Of a stretch of 13,221 nt of DNA, positions 1-6,822 are shown piece by piece. The notes below the pieces were generated by a model that saw only the letters and a program-made list of their open reading frames with translations, made no database searches and was not told the origin of the DNA. Both the position numbers and the translations under genes were made by a program. Origin of the DNA: Alphaproteobacteria bacterium (lineage in GTDB: Bacteria; Pseudomonadota; Alphaproteobacteria; RF32; CAG-977); contig JAFVEJ010000114.1 of assembly GCA_017476085.1 (NCBI GenBank), positions 1-13,221 of the forward strand. Direction: 5' to 3'. Position 1 is the stretch's first letter; every line of letters begins with the position of its first letter.

Positions 1-327
1 CTGATCTGTTTCGACATACGGTTTGTACCCTTTGCCGTCGAAAACATAATCCGTGGAAATATGAATCATTTTTGCGCCCGTCAACGCCAGATTCCTTACG
101 CCATCGACATTGATCAAACGGCATTTTTCCGGTTCATCCTCCGCTTTATCCACTGCCGTGTAAGCCGCGCAATTGATAATCGTATCAATCTTGTTTTCCC
201 GAACAAATCGCCGAACGGCTTCCGCATCCGTAATATCCAGATCGGCCACATCCGCTCCGATGGCCCGAGGCAAAAGCAATTTTAATTCGGTTCCAAGCTG
301 CCCGCTGCATCCTGTAATTAAAAGCAT
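1..327 (-). CDS. rfbD: dTDP-4-dehydrorhamnose reductase, N-terminal part (cut by window edge)
   Basis: This enzyme carries out the last step of dTDP-L-rhamnose synthesis, the NAD(P)H-dependent reduction of dTDP-4-dehydro-L-rhamnose, in the cytoplasm. I translated the stretch by hand: 109 residues are visible of a family length near 290-300. The N-terminus has the Rossmann nucleotide loop TGCSGQLG (residues 5-12), then NCAAYTAVDKAE (52-63) and STDYVFDG (91-98), all hallmarks of RfbD/RmlD. The catalytic Tyr-x-x-x-Lys lies beyond the window. The start is ATG at 327. An AAGGA at 335-339 sits 7 nt upstream, inside the end of rfbC, and the reading frame overlaps rfbC by 10 nt, so translation is probably coupled. 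The frame is open to base 1. The identification is secure; only the C-terminal part is unseen. Confidence 0.93.
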   Translation of the reverse strand, partial: MLLITGCSGQLGTELKLLLPRAIGADVADLDITDAEAVRRFVRENKIDTIINCAAYTAVDKAEDEPEKCRLINVDGVRNLALTGAKMIHISTDYVFDGKGYKPYVETDQ

Positions 328-857
328 TCCTTCATCCTTGGCAGAATTTTGTCTTTTTCCGACAAACAGGCATTTTCAACGGGAATCAACCAATCAATCC
401 CCAAATCAGGATCGGCGCAGTTAATACCGCCTTCAGATTCTTTGCAATACAAATTGTCGCATTTATAAGTAAAGACCGCCGTTTTCGACAATACGGAAAA
501 TCCATGCGCAAATCCGCGGGGAATAAACAACTGCAAATTATTAACATCATTTAATTCCACGGCCACATATTTGCCGAACGTATCGGAACCGGGACGAAGA
601 TCAACCGCCACATCCAACACGGCTCCCTGCATCACGCGCACCAACTTGGCCTGAGCATGTTCGCCTTTTTGGAAATGCAGCCCGCGGATTACACCGTAAG
701 AAGATTTCGATTGATTATCCTGAACAAAGTCAGCATCAATTCCCGCCTCTTTAAATGTTTTTTCATTATAAGTCTCAAAAAAATATCCCCGATCGTCTGA
801 AAAAATACGCGGTTCGAAAATGACGACTCCCGGAATTTTTGTTTCAATAAACGGCAT
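318..857 (-). CDS. rfbC: dTDP-4-dehydrorhamnose 3,5-epimerase
   Basis: This is the third enzyme of dTDP-L-rhamnose synthesis, epimerising C3 and C5 of dTDP-4-keto-6-deoxyglucose. It is a 179-residue cupin, the usual length of RmlC. Visible motifs are DDRGYFFE (21-28), QDNQSKS (46-52), GVIRGLHFQ (55-63) with the expected catalytic base His61, GAVLDVAVDLR (78-88), IPRGFAHGFSVLS (112-124), Tyr131 in the position of the proposed catalytic acid, and DPDLGIDW (149-156). The start ATG lies 2 nt after the rfbA stop, with a GGAG at 866-869 inside rfbA. The 3' end overlaps rfbD by 10 nt. The gene sits in the middle of a coupled rfbA-rfbC-rfbD transcript, which fits a role in surface polysaccharide synthesis. 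Nothing in it is unusual. Confidence 0.96.
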   Translation of the reverse strand: MPFIETKIPGVVIFEPRIFSDDRGYFFETYNEKTFKEAGIDADFVQDNQSKSSYGVIRGLHFQKGEHAQAKLVRVMQGAVLDVAVDLRPGSDTFGKYVAVELNDVNNLQLFIPRGFAHGFSVLSKTAVFTYKCDNLYCKESEGGINCADPDLGIDWLIPVENACLSEKDKILPRMKECF

Positions 858-859
858 TT

Positions 860-1747
860 TTAAATCTCCGGCGCAGAAATTTCGCCATCAGCAAGTTTCA
901 ACAAATATTGGCCATATCCGGTTTTAGCCATAATCTGACCTTGTTCCCGCAGCTGATCTTTGGAAATAAAGCCTTTAAAATAGGCAATCTCTTCCAAACA
1001 GGCTATTTTGATTCCCTTGCGTTTTTCAATCGCTTCGACATAAGAACTGGCTTGAATCAAACTGTCGTGCGTTCCGGTATCAAACCAATCGATATCCCGG
1101 CTCAACACATTGACTTTCAACTTTCCGCGGCGCAGATATTCCTTGTTCACATCCCTAATTTCGTATTCTCCGCGGGCGGAAGGCTTCAGGTTTTTAGCGA
1201 TTTCTACAACTTCGTTATCATAAAAATACAATCCCGGCACCGCATAATTGGATTTCGGTTCAGCGGGTTTTTCCTCTATGCTGATTGCTTTAAAATTCTC
1301 ATCAAACTCAACGACGCCATAGCGTTCGGGATCCTGCACATAGCATCCGAAAACAACAGCGCCGTCAGTAATTTTTGCGGCGCTTTCCAATTGCTGCGTC
1401 AAAGCGTGACCATGGAAGATATTGTCTCCCAATACTAAAGCGGCAGGCTCGTTTCCGACAAAATCCGCGCCGATCACAAAAGCCTGCGCCAAACCGTTGG
1501 GTACGGCTTGTTCGGCATAAGAAATATTCATTCCCAAATGCGAACCGTCTTTAAACAACCGCTTAAATCCCGGCAGATCCGTCGGCGTAGAAATGACAAG
1601 AACATCTTTGATTCCCGCCCTCATCAACAAAGACATCGGATAATAGATCATCGGTTTGTCATAAACCGGAATCATCTGCTTCGACAAAGCAATCGTCGCC
1701 GGATAAAGCCTTGTTCCCGATCCGCCTGCCAGAATAATGCCTTTCAT
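860..1747 (-). CDS. rfbA: Glucose-1-phosphate thymidylyltransferase
   Basis: This is the first enzyme of dTDP-rhamnose synthesis. It joins dTTP and glucose-1-phosphate to give dTDP-glucose and pyrophosphate. The protein has 295 residues, as expected for RmlA. It shows the nucleotidyltransferase signature [11 protein letters not shown] (6-16), [18 protein letters not shown] (22-39), the metal-binding Asp108 in VLGDNIFHG, the EEKP segment, and [11 protein letters not shown] and [10 protein letters not shown] further on. A minor variation is YPAT where many homologues have YPLT. An AGGGAG at 1755-1760 lies 7 nt before the ATG. It is the promoter-proximal gene of the leftward cluster. The dehydratase rfbB is not in the window and may lie past rfbD or elsewhere. 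Family members are usually inhibited by dTDP-rhamnose; I cannot judge that here. Confidence 0.96.
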   Translation of the reverse strand: MKGIILAGGSGTRLYPATIALSKQMIPVYDKPMIYYPMSLLMRAGIKDVLVISTPTDLPGFKRLFKDGSHLGMNISYAEQAVPNGLAQAFVIGADFVGNEPAALVLGDNIFHGHALTQQLESAAKITDGAVVFGCYVQDPERYGVVEFDENFKAISIEEKPAEPKSNYAVPGLYFYDNEVVEIAKNLKPSARGEYEIRDVNKEYLRRGKLKVNVLSRDIDWFDTGTHDSLIQASSYVEAIEKRKGIKIACLEEIAYFKGFISKDQLREQGQIMAKTGYGQYLLKLADGEISAPEI

Positions 1748-1951
1748 TTTGGAACTCCCTGTTAAACAATTTTTCTAACCGTATCACAGAGAAAAAGAAA
1801 AAAAAACCCCTATTTGGCCCAAAAATTCGCACTTTTTTTTATGATCGCGCTCCGGATTAATATGTTAAACTTTTATAAAAACTATTGTTTTGACAAATTT
1901 TTCTGATATTCTGTCAAGTAGATATATTTATTTTATTGTGATGAGGTTGTT
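1748..1951. other. Divergent AT-rich intergenic region
   Basis: The 204 nt between rfbA (leftward) and the gene at 1952 (rightward) must carry promoters for both. The part nearest rfbA holds long A and T runs. The half nearest 1952 holds the TTGACA/TGTCAA dyad and a TATATT that could be a -10 for the rightward gene. No tRNA, small ORF with a ribosome site, or clear hairpin terminator was seen. I could not find a convincing -35/-10 pair for rfbA. Confidence 0.6.
1890..1917. promoter_or_regulatory. Inverted repeat TTGACA-N16-TGTCAA, possible operator or promoter element
   Basis: TTGACA at 1890-1895 is matched by its exact reverse complement TGTCAA at 1912-1917, giving half-sites centred 22 bp apart, about two helical turns. 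On each strand TTGACA is a perfect -35 hexamer, but neither strand has a good -10 at 16-18 nt. The closest -10-like hexamer for the rightward gene is TATATT at 1923-1928, just past the dyad. A dimeric regulator site next to that promoter is possible. In AT-rich DNA a six-base dyad can also arise by chance. Confidence 0.3.
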
Positions 1952-2551
1952 ATGGAACTTCCCGGATATGTAAAAGATTTTCTGCAAACAAATTATTATC
2001 TTTCGGACGAAGATCTGGCCCTGCCTTTTGATCAAATGCCCGCGTATGTGCGCGACTTGGTCTCAAGGACTATGAACACGAACGAACAGGGCGAGATGGA
2101 GCCTAAAACGGAAGAAGAAATTTTAAAAGTCGCGCAGCAGCAATTTCTGGCGGATATTGATTCCGACACCGTTTCCCAGACACAGATTAACAACTTCATT
2201 GCCAATCATGAAACTTTAACAAAGTTGGCCTCTTTAGCAGACGAACGAGATCCGGATCCGGACGATTTCGGGAAAGCCGCTTCCTTGATGGCCGCCAAAA
2301 GAATATGCTCCGACGAATATGCGGACACGCCGAAAGACGAAGCCCATTTTATGCAGCTTCGCCGGGAAATAAAGACGGAACTGGAAATAAAAGACTATGT
2401 CGGCCGCTACATTAATGCTCACCCTGAAGCAAATGCTGATCCGGATGCTTTCAGAAAACAGCTGATTGACGTTACTGCAGAAATATCCTCCATGGTTCGG
2501 ACGAACCAATCCGATAAAATCGCCGCCCGTTTCGGATTGCCCGACACATAA
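1952..2551 (+). CDS. Small acidic helical protein of unknown function
   Basis: I do not recognise this 199-residue protein. It starts at ATG 1952 with a GAGG at 1943-1946, 5 nt upstream. It has no signal peptide, no membrane segment and no cysteine or histidine cluster that would suggest metal binding. The composition is strongly acidic and rich in Asp, Glu, Gln and Ala, with predicted long helices. One runs from TEEEILKVAQQQFLADI and another lies around RREIKTELEIKDYVGRYI. A short Asp/Pro run (ERDPDPDDFG) separates the halves. The next gene starts 30 nt later on the same strand, with only a ribosome site between them, so the two are probably co-transcribed and may act together. It could be a cytoplasmic partner or regulator of the downstream repeat protein; that is inference from position only. 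Base composition resembles its neighbours. Confidence 0.8.
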   Translation: MELPGYVKDFLQTNYYLSDEDLALPFDQMPAYVRDLVSRTMNTNEQGEMEPKTEEEILKVAQQQFLADIDSDTVSQTQINNFIANHETLTKLASLADERDPDPDDFGKAASLMAAKRICSDEYADTPKDEAHFMQLRREIKTELEIKDYVGRYINAHPEANADPDAFRKQLIDVTAEISSMVRTNQSDKIAARFGLPDT

Positions 2552-2570
2552 AAAGATCGGGCAGAAGCAA

Positions 2571-2584
2571 AAGGAGCGACTTTG
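2571..2584 (+). promoter_or_regulatory. Ribosome binding site deciding a TTG start
   Basis: AAGGAG at 2571-2576 lies 5 nt before the TTG at 2582, an ideal spacing. The first in-frame ATG, at 2594, would be 17 nt away from it, which is too far. The TTG start is therefore preferred. Confidence 0.7.
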
Positions 2585-4495
2585 TCTTTTGCTATGGCCG
2601 AATTAAAGAGTTTCTCGGATCGGATTGATCAGCAGGTCAAGGGATTGCCTTTTGTCCAGAAAGTCAACGCTCTGCATAATCAGTTCAAGGAAAAATATCC
2701 CAAAACATATACCGCGACCAAAATATTAACCAGCGGCGCCGCTGCCATGACGCTCGGCCCGGCTTATTCGGCATACCGCGCCACAGCGGGCATCAATGCG
2801 ATGCGCAAAGATTTTGCCGAATATAAAAAGAAGAATCCCGATGAAAAAGGAAGCTTTTGGAAATTTATCCGCACACCGGAAGGCCGGAAACAACTGTTGA
2901 CCACCGGACAAAACATCGCCCGCATCATTCCGGGAGCCCGCGCTGTCGGCATAGCCCTGAGCGCCGTTAAAAATTCCGAGATGCTGAAGGAAACCATTAA
3001 GGATTTAAAAGAAAACGGTCCTGATAAAAAACGTTTACTGAAATTTGGTGCCGCTGCCGCCGGATTATTAGCCGTATCTGTAACGGCTGCTTATGCGAAT
3101 GACGAAGTGGCGGATATGGTTCATGAATGCTTTTCCAACTTAGATCCTCTGAAAGATACGTTGGATCAAGCCATTGATCATGTTTCCTCATTTATTCCGC
3201 ATTCTGCAGGCATTACATCCGATTTAACAGCTGCAGCAGACTTAACAGAGACTTCCAACAATCTAGCCGATATTGCCGTTAATTCAGATTTACCCCACGC
3301 TTCCGTTAACATGGCTGATTTCACTCCGTCTCCGGATGTAACGGTAAGCACTCCCGTCGATATGGCAGACATTCCCCCGACATCGGATGTATCAGCAAAT
3401 GTTTCCGTTGAAGCGGCTGCCCCGGCTCCTCAGGCTGCGGAAAATGTTTCCGCCGAAGCGGCTGCTCCAGCTCCTCAGGCTGCGGAAAATGTTTCCGCTG
3501 AAACGGCGGCTCCAGCTCCTCAGGCTGCGGAAAACGCTTCCGGCGATAAAATAACTGTCAACAACATAACTCTCACTCCACATGGTGTACAAGAAGCGCA
3601 CGGCACAATAGAACATGCCGATGGTTCCGAAACAACAATCAATACAAATGGAGGAGGAACGACAATTTCACACAGTGATGATCATATGTCCACCAGAGTA
3701 GGGATCGGAAAAGACGGCTCGGTTTCCGTCAAAGGTCGGATTACAAACGAAGTTGACCCGAATAAAGAAGGCTTTACCGCTACGGACATAAGTTACGATA
3801 CAAATTCGGGAAGCGTCGGAACGGTTCTGACAAACAATCAGACCGGAGACAAGATTGTCATTGACCATTCCTCCCAGATGGGGCAAACCGTTTCTTACGG
3901 TGACTCTCTGAATAACAACGGAATTGAGGTTACTCATAACAATGCGGGCGTCGGTATTTCCGGACATGCGAAAAATGTTGAGTTAGGCAATGGGACTACC
4001 GTCCGTTCCGTTAATGCCGTCATAGCGACTGACGGGACTGTATATTCACAGGGGGCGATAGATCATGCGGACGGTTCCGCAACAACCTACAACCTAAACG
4101 GCAGAGAGGGAGTTATTTCTCACAGTGATGATCATACATCCACCAGAGTGGGGATCGGAAAAGACGGGTCGGTTTCCGTCAAAGGAGAAATCGTCAATGA
4201 TGTCGATCCCACTAAAAAAGGACCTGTTGTTGAGAGTGTTAAATATGATACGAACGACCTTTCTCTGCAGGCTCGTATAGCACAATATCAAAAAGGAGAA
4301 TCCGTATCCGTATCCGCCAGCAGAAACGGCGGTATAGGTATCAGTAAAGAAGATGCCGATGGACAAAGCTCATCCGTATCGTATGATCGTTCCGGTCTTC
4401 ATATCAAAGGAAAAAGCGGGAAATCCGTCAACGTTTCAAGAGAAGATATTTCCAAAGGAATTAGCCTTATACGCGGACTTCTGGGTGGACGTTAA
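2582..4495 (+). CDS. Large repeat-bearing protein with internal signal-like segment, function unknown
   Basis: I do not recognise the family of this 637-residue protein. Layout: residues 1-150 are lysine-rich and helical, with an Ala/Gly-rich hydrophobic patch near 49-70. Residues 149-172 read like a signal peptide or membrane anchor: KKR, then a hydrophobic Ala/Leu/Val core, ending AAYA before NDE. Residues 173-272 form a Ser/Thr/Asp/Pro-rich linker. Residues 273-317 are three tandem 15-residue units (NVSxEAAAPAPQAAE type). From about 321 two copies of a 150-residue, Gly/Asn/Thr/Ser-rich and probably beta-rich unit follow, sharing HADGS, ISHSDDH and STRVGIGKDGSVSVKG. The tail is short (LIRGLLGGR). 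There is no N-terminal signal peptide, RTX nonapeptide, LPXTG or terminal beta-barrel. I infer a membrane-anchored protein with the repeats outside the cytoplasm, perhaps an adhesin or envelope structural protein. The topology is open. It follows the 199-residue gene by 30 nt and precedes a strong terminator. Confidence 0.85.
   Translation: MSFAMAELKSFSDRIDQQVKGLPFVQKVNALHNQFKEKYPKTYTATKILTSGAAAMTLGPAYSAYRATAGINAMRKDFAEYKKKNPDEKGSFWKFIRTPEGRKQLLTTGQNIARIIPGARAVGIALSAVKNSEMLKETIKDLKENGPDKKRLLKFGAAAAGLLAVSVTAAYANDEVADMVHECFSNLDPLKDTLDQAIDHVSSFIPHSAGITSDLTAAADLTETSNNLADIAVNSDLPHASVNMADFTPSPDVTVSTPVDMADIPPTSDVSANVSVEAAAPAPQAAENVSAEAAAPAPQAAENVSAETAAPAPQAAENASGDKITVNNITLTPHGVQEAHGTIEHADGSETTINTNGGGTTISHSDDHMSTRVGIGKDGSVSVKGRITNEVDPNKEGFTATDISYDTNSGSVGTVLTNNQTGDKIVIDHSSQMGQTVSYGDSLNNNGIEVTHNNAGVGISGHAKNVELGNGTTVRSVNAVIATDGTVYSQGAIDHADGSATTYNLNGREGVISHSDDHTSTRVGIGKDGSVSVKGEIVNDVDPTKKGPVVESVKYDTNDLSLQARIAQYQKGESVSVSASRNGGIGISKEDADGQSSSVSYDRSGLHIKGKSGKSVNVSREDISKGISLIRGLLGGR
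3398..3532 (+). repeat. Three tandem 45-bp repeats coding for an Ala/Pro linker
   Basis: Units at 3398-3442, 3443-3487 and 3488-3532 each encode NVSxExAAPAPQAAE, and a fourth begins (AACGCTTCC) and breaks off. The units differ at only a few bases, so the array is young and its copy number may vary between strains. The encoded segment is a flexible spacer between the hydrophobic segment and the large repeats. Confidence 0.9.
3602..3775 (+). repeat. Large coding repeat, copy 1 (best conserved part)
   Basis: This segment encodes GTIEHADGSETT through ITNEVDPNKEG and recurs 450 nt later, exactly 150 codons. Its core at 3671-3735 matches 4121-4185 at 61 of 65 bases by my count. Flanking parts of the 150-residue unit match only loosely, mainly in spacing and in the Gly/Asn/Thr composition. 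Confidence 0.85.
4052..4225 (+). repeat. Large coding repeat, copy 2 (best conserved part)
   Basis: This is the second copy of the 150-codon unit, encoding GAIDHADGSATT through IVNDVDPTKKG. Four base differences separate its core (4121-4185) from copy 1. The flanks have diverged far more, which suggests either local gene conversion or strong constraint on the core. Confidence 0.85.
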
Positions 4496-4533
4496 CAGAA
4501 TTTGACTAAATTTTTCCCAATAAAACCCAAAAG

Positions 4534-4568
4534 AAAAAAGTCTGCTGCGGCAGGCTTTTTTCTTTTTT
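4534..4568 (+). terminator. Intrinsic terminator after the repeat protein gene
   Basis: A GC-rich stem GTCTGC (4540-4545) pairs with GCAGGC (4550-4555) around a TGCG loop, with one G-T wobble. It is extended by A-T pairs from the preceding A run and followed by T6, C and T6. It lies 38 nt past the stop at 4495 and separates the unknown two-gene unit from the uvrD operon. Confidence 0.88.
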
Positions 4569-4588
4569 AAAACACACCGTTTTGGTTC

Positions 4589-4618
4589 TTGAAATCATTT
4601 TGCTTTTCGGAGTAAAAA
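4589..4618 (+). promoter_or_regulatory. Candidate promoter for the uvrD operon
   Basis: TTGAAA (4589-4594) and TAAAAA (4613-4618) are separated by 18 nt, between the terminator and the uvrD ATG. This would give a leader of only about 15 nt, in line with the lack of a clear Shine-Dalgarno before uvrD. The -10 match is only partial. Confidence 0.35.
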
Positions 4619-4638
4619 TAAAGAACGAAAGCAGATAA

Positions 4639-6822
4639 ATGACAGATACTTTTTTTGACTTCAACCGATTAAACCCCGAGCAACGACAGGCAGTCGAAAC
4701 GACCGAAGGCCCCGTTCTGGTCTTGTCCGGCGCCGGCACGGGCAAAACAACCGTTTTGACAACGCGCCTGGCTTATATTATTCAAACGGGAAAGGCTCAG
4801 CCCTTTCAATGTCTGGCCGTAACGTTCACAAATAAAGCCGCAAAAGAAATGCAGGAACGGCTGAACAGCATGATCGGCGCGGACAATCACGTTTTATGGT
4901 TGGGAACTTTTCACAAAATCGGATTGAAAATTCTGCGCAACCATCCTGAAAAAGTGGGATTGTCAAGCGGTTTCGGGATATTGGACGCTTCGGATCAGGA
5001 ACGATTATTAAAGCAGATCATGGTCGATTTTCATATCGATCTGAAAGATAATCCGCCGCAATATATACTGGATCAAATTCAGCGTTTGAAAGACAAAGGT
5101 TTGATGCCGGAACAAGCTGAAAAACGCTGTGAAGCGGATCCTTTAACTTTGAAATTATACAAAGCTTATCAGGAACGGCTGCTCGCAACAAATATGGCCG
5201 ATTTTGGCGACTTGTTGTTATACTGTTTGGAATTGTTCCAAAAACACCCGGAAATTCTGACGGCGCTGCGCAAGCAGTTTAAATATATTTTGGTCGATGA
5301 ATATCAAGACACGAATATTGTTCAGTATTTATGGCTGCGTCTGTTAACCAATCCGGAACACAACAATATTTGCTGTGTCGGCGATGACGACCAATCCATT
5401 TATTCATGGCGTGGCGCGGAAATCGGCAATATCCTGAAATTTGAACAGGATTTTCCGAACGCGACCGTCATCCGTCTGGAAAGCAATTACCGTTCGACTG
5501 CTCCCATTCTGGCCGGCGCTTCCGGCTTGATCGCGCACAACAGAAACAGACTGGGCAAAACTTTACATCCTGCCCCCGGCCGTGACGGAAGCGGCGATAA
5601 AATCAACATCATCGGCGTTTGGAACGGCAACGACGAAGCGCAAACAATCTGCGATCTGATCGAACGGGAGCAGCGGCACGGTGCAAGCCTGTCGGAAATG
5701 GCCGTTTTAGTGCGGGCAAGTTTCCAAACCCGCGCATTTGAAGATGCTTTTCTGAACCACGGTCTGCCTTATAAAGTCATTGCCGGTATGCGTTTCTATG
5801 AACGCGAGGAAATCAGGGATGTAACGGCTTATATCCGCTTGCTTGTCCAGCCGAAAGACGATATGGCGTTCGTCCGCATCGTCAACAAACCGCGCAGAGG
5901 CGTCGGAGACGCCGCTTTGCAAACAATCCGACAGCGGGCGACACAAGACCATATATCCCTTTACGAAGCGGCACAGCTTCTGCTGCAGGAAAAAGCTGTC
6001 AAAGGCGCAGCGAAAAACGGATTGGAACGCTTTTTCGCCCTGTACGATTCCTGGCATGAAGAAATGCAGGAAACACCTGCCGCCGATCTGTTGCCCAAGA
6101 TATTAGAAGACAGCGGTTATATGGATATGCGCCGCAGCGAAAAGCTGCCCGAAACGGAAGGACGATTGGAAAATATCAAAGAATTGATCGGTGAGTTTAA
6201 AAACTCTTCCCGCACCTTTGAAGATTATTTGGAATACGTCAGTTTGGTTATGGATAACGACAATGCGGCGCTGACGGGAGATTATATCAGCGTGATGACG
6301 CTTCACGCAGCCAAAGGACTGGAATTCGAAACTGTATTTCTTCCGGGGTGGGAAGAAGGTATTTTTCCGCATCAAAAATCGCTGAACGAAGGTGGTTCCA
6401 AAGCGTTAGAGGAAGAACGCCGTCTGGCCTATGTCGGCATCACACGGGCAAAAAAGCACGTTTATATCAGTTTTGCCGGATCGCGACTAATATATAACCA
6501 CCAGTGGCAAAACAATCCGCCGTCGCGTTTCATTTCGGAAATTCCCGAAGAAAACGTGGAAATGATTAACGTTTCTTCCGACTATAATTACGGGTACGGA
6601 TACAATAGGGACTATACAAATCCGTCATATTCTTATAAAAAGAAAAGAAGTACCGGTTATTTCGGGGCGACTTTTTCTTCCGCCTTTACGGTCGGAACGC
6701 AGGTTCATCACGAAAAATACGGATACGGAACAGTCATCGCCGCCAACGGCGATCAAACTGAAGTCGTTTTTGAAGACGGCTCAACCAAGAAAATTTTAGC
6801 AGATTATTTGGAAAGTGTGTAA
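4639..6822 (+). CDS. uvrD: ATP-dependent DNA helicase UvrD/PcrA
   Basis: This is a superfamily 1A 3'-5' DNA helicase, acting in nucleotide excision and mismatch repair and in clearing protein from DNA. At 727 residues it has the usual UvrD/PcrA length. The helicase motifs run in order: Q-motif near Gln15, Walker A GAGTGKTT with Lys36, Ia VTFTNKAAKEM, II LVDEYQDT, III GDDDQSIYSWRG, IV ESNYRST, V MTLHAAKGLEFE, VI RRLAYVGITRAKK. The C-terminus from about 678 (VGTQVHHEKYGYGTV onward) is the Tudor-like domain that binds RNA polymerase in PcrA/UvrD. It is joined by a tyrosine-rich linker. A stop codon lies directly before the ATG, so this is the longest possible start; no good ribosome site is visible. 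It heads a tight series with prmA, with which it shares one base (TAATG). Confidence 0.96.
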   Translation: MTDTFFDFNRLNPEQRQAVETTEGPVLVLSGAGTGKTTVLTTRLAYIIQTGKAQPFQCLAVTFTNKAAKEMQERLNSMIGADNHVLWLGTFHKIGLKILRNHPEKVGLSSGFGILDASDQERLLKQIMVDFHIDLKDNPPQYILDQIQRLKDKGLMPEQAEKRCEADPLTLKLYKAYQERLLATNMADFGDLLLYCLELFQKHPEILTALRKQFKYILVDEYQDTNIVQYLWLRLLTNPEHNNICCVGDDDQSIYSWRGAEIGNILKFEQDFPNATVIRLESNYRSTAPILAGASGLIAHNRNRLGKTLHPAPGRDGSGDKINIIGVWNGNDEAQTICDLIEREQRHGASLSEMAVLVRASFQTRAFEDAFLNHGLPYKVIAGMRFYEREEIRDVTAYIRLLVQPKDDMAFVRIVNKPRRGVGDAALQTIRQRATQDHISLYEAAQLLLQEKAVKGAAKNGLERFFALYDSWHEEMQETPAADLLPKILEDSGYMDMRRSEKLPETEGRLENIKELIGEFKNSSRTFEDYLEYVSLVMDNDNAALTGDYISVMTLHAAKGLEFETVFLPGWEEGIFPHQKSLNEGGSKALEEERRLAYVGITRAKKHVYISFAGSRLIYNHQWQNNPPSRFISEIPEENVEMINVSSDYNYGYGYNRDYTNPSYSYKKKRSTGYFGATFSSAFTVGTQVHHEKYGYGTVIAANGDQTEVVFEDGSTKKILADYLESV

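Noticed and set aside
908..1438. 176-codon open frame on the plus strand opposite rfbA
   Set aside because: It lies wholly antisense to a clearly identified gene, its composition is that of a shadow frame (Phe- and Ile-rich), and no ribosome site precedes it.
1760..1860. Promoter for the rfb cluster
   Set aside because: Several AT-rich hexamers exist but no pair has both acceptable sequence and spacing; choosing one would be guesswork.
1890..1895. TTGACA as the -35 of a sigma-70 promoter for the 1952 gene
   Set aside because: The hexamer at 17-nt spacing is GTCAAG, and the better TATATT is 27 nt away, too far for a standard promoter.
3392..3616. Repetitive open frame opposite the 45-bp array
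   Set aside because: Its internal repeats simply mirror the plus-strand tandem units; there is no independent coding signal.
2582..4495. Autotransporter, trimeric adhesin or RTX toxin as an identity for the repeat protein
   Set aside because: There is no C-terminal beta-barrel, no terminal aromatic residue, no YadA-type anchor and no GGxGxDxxx nonapeptides. Gly/Asn-rich repeats alone are not enough.
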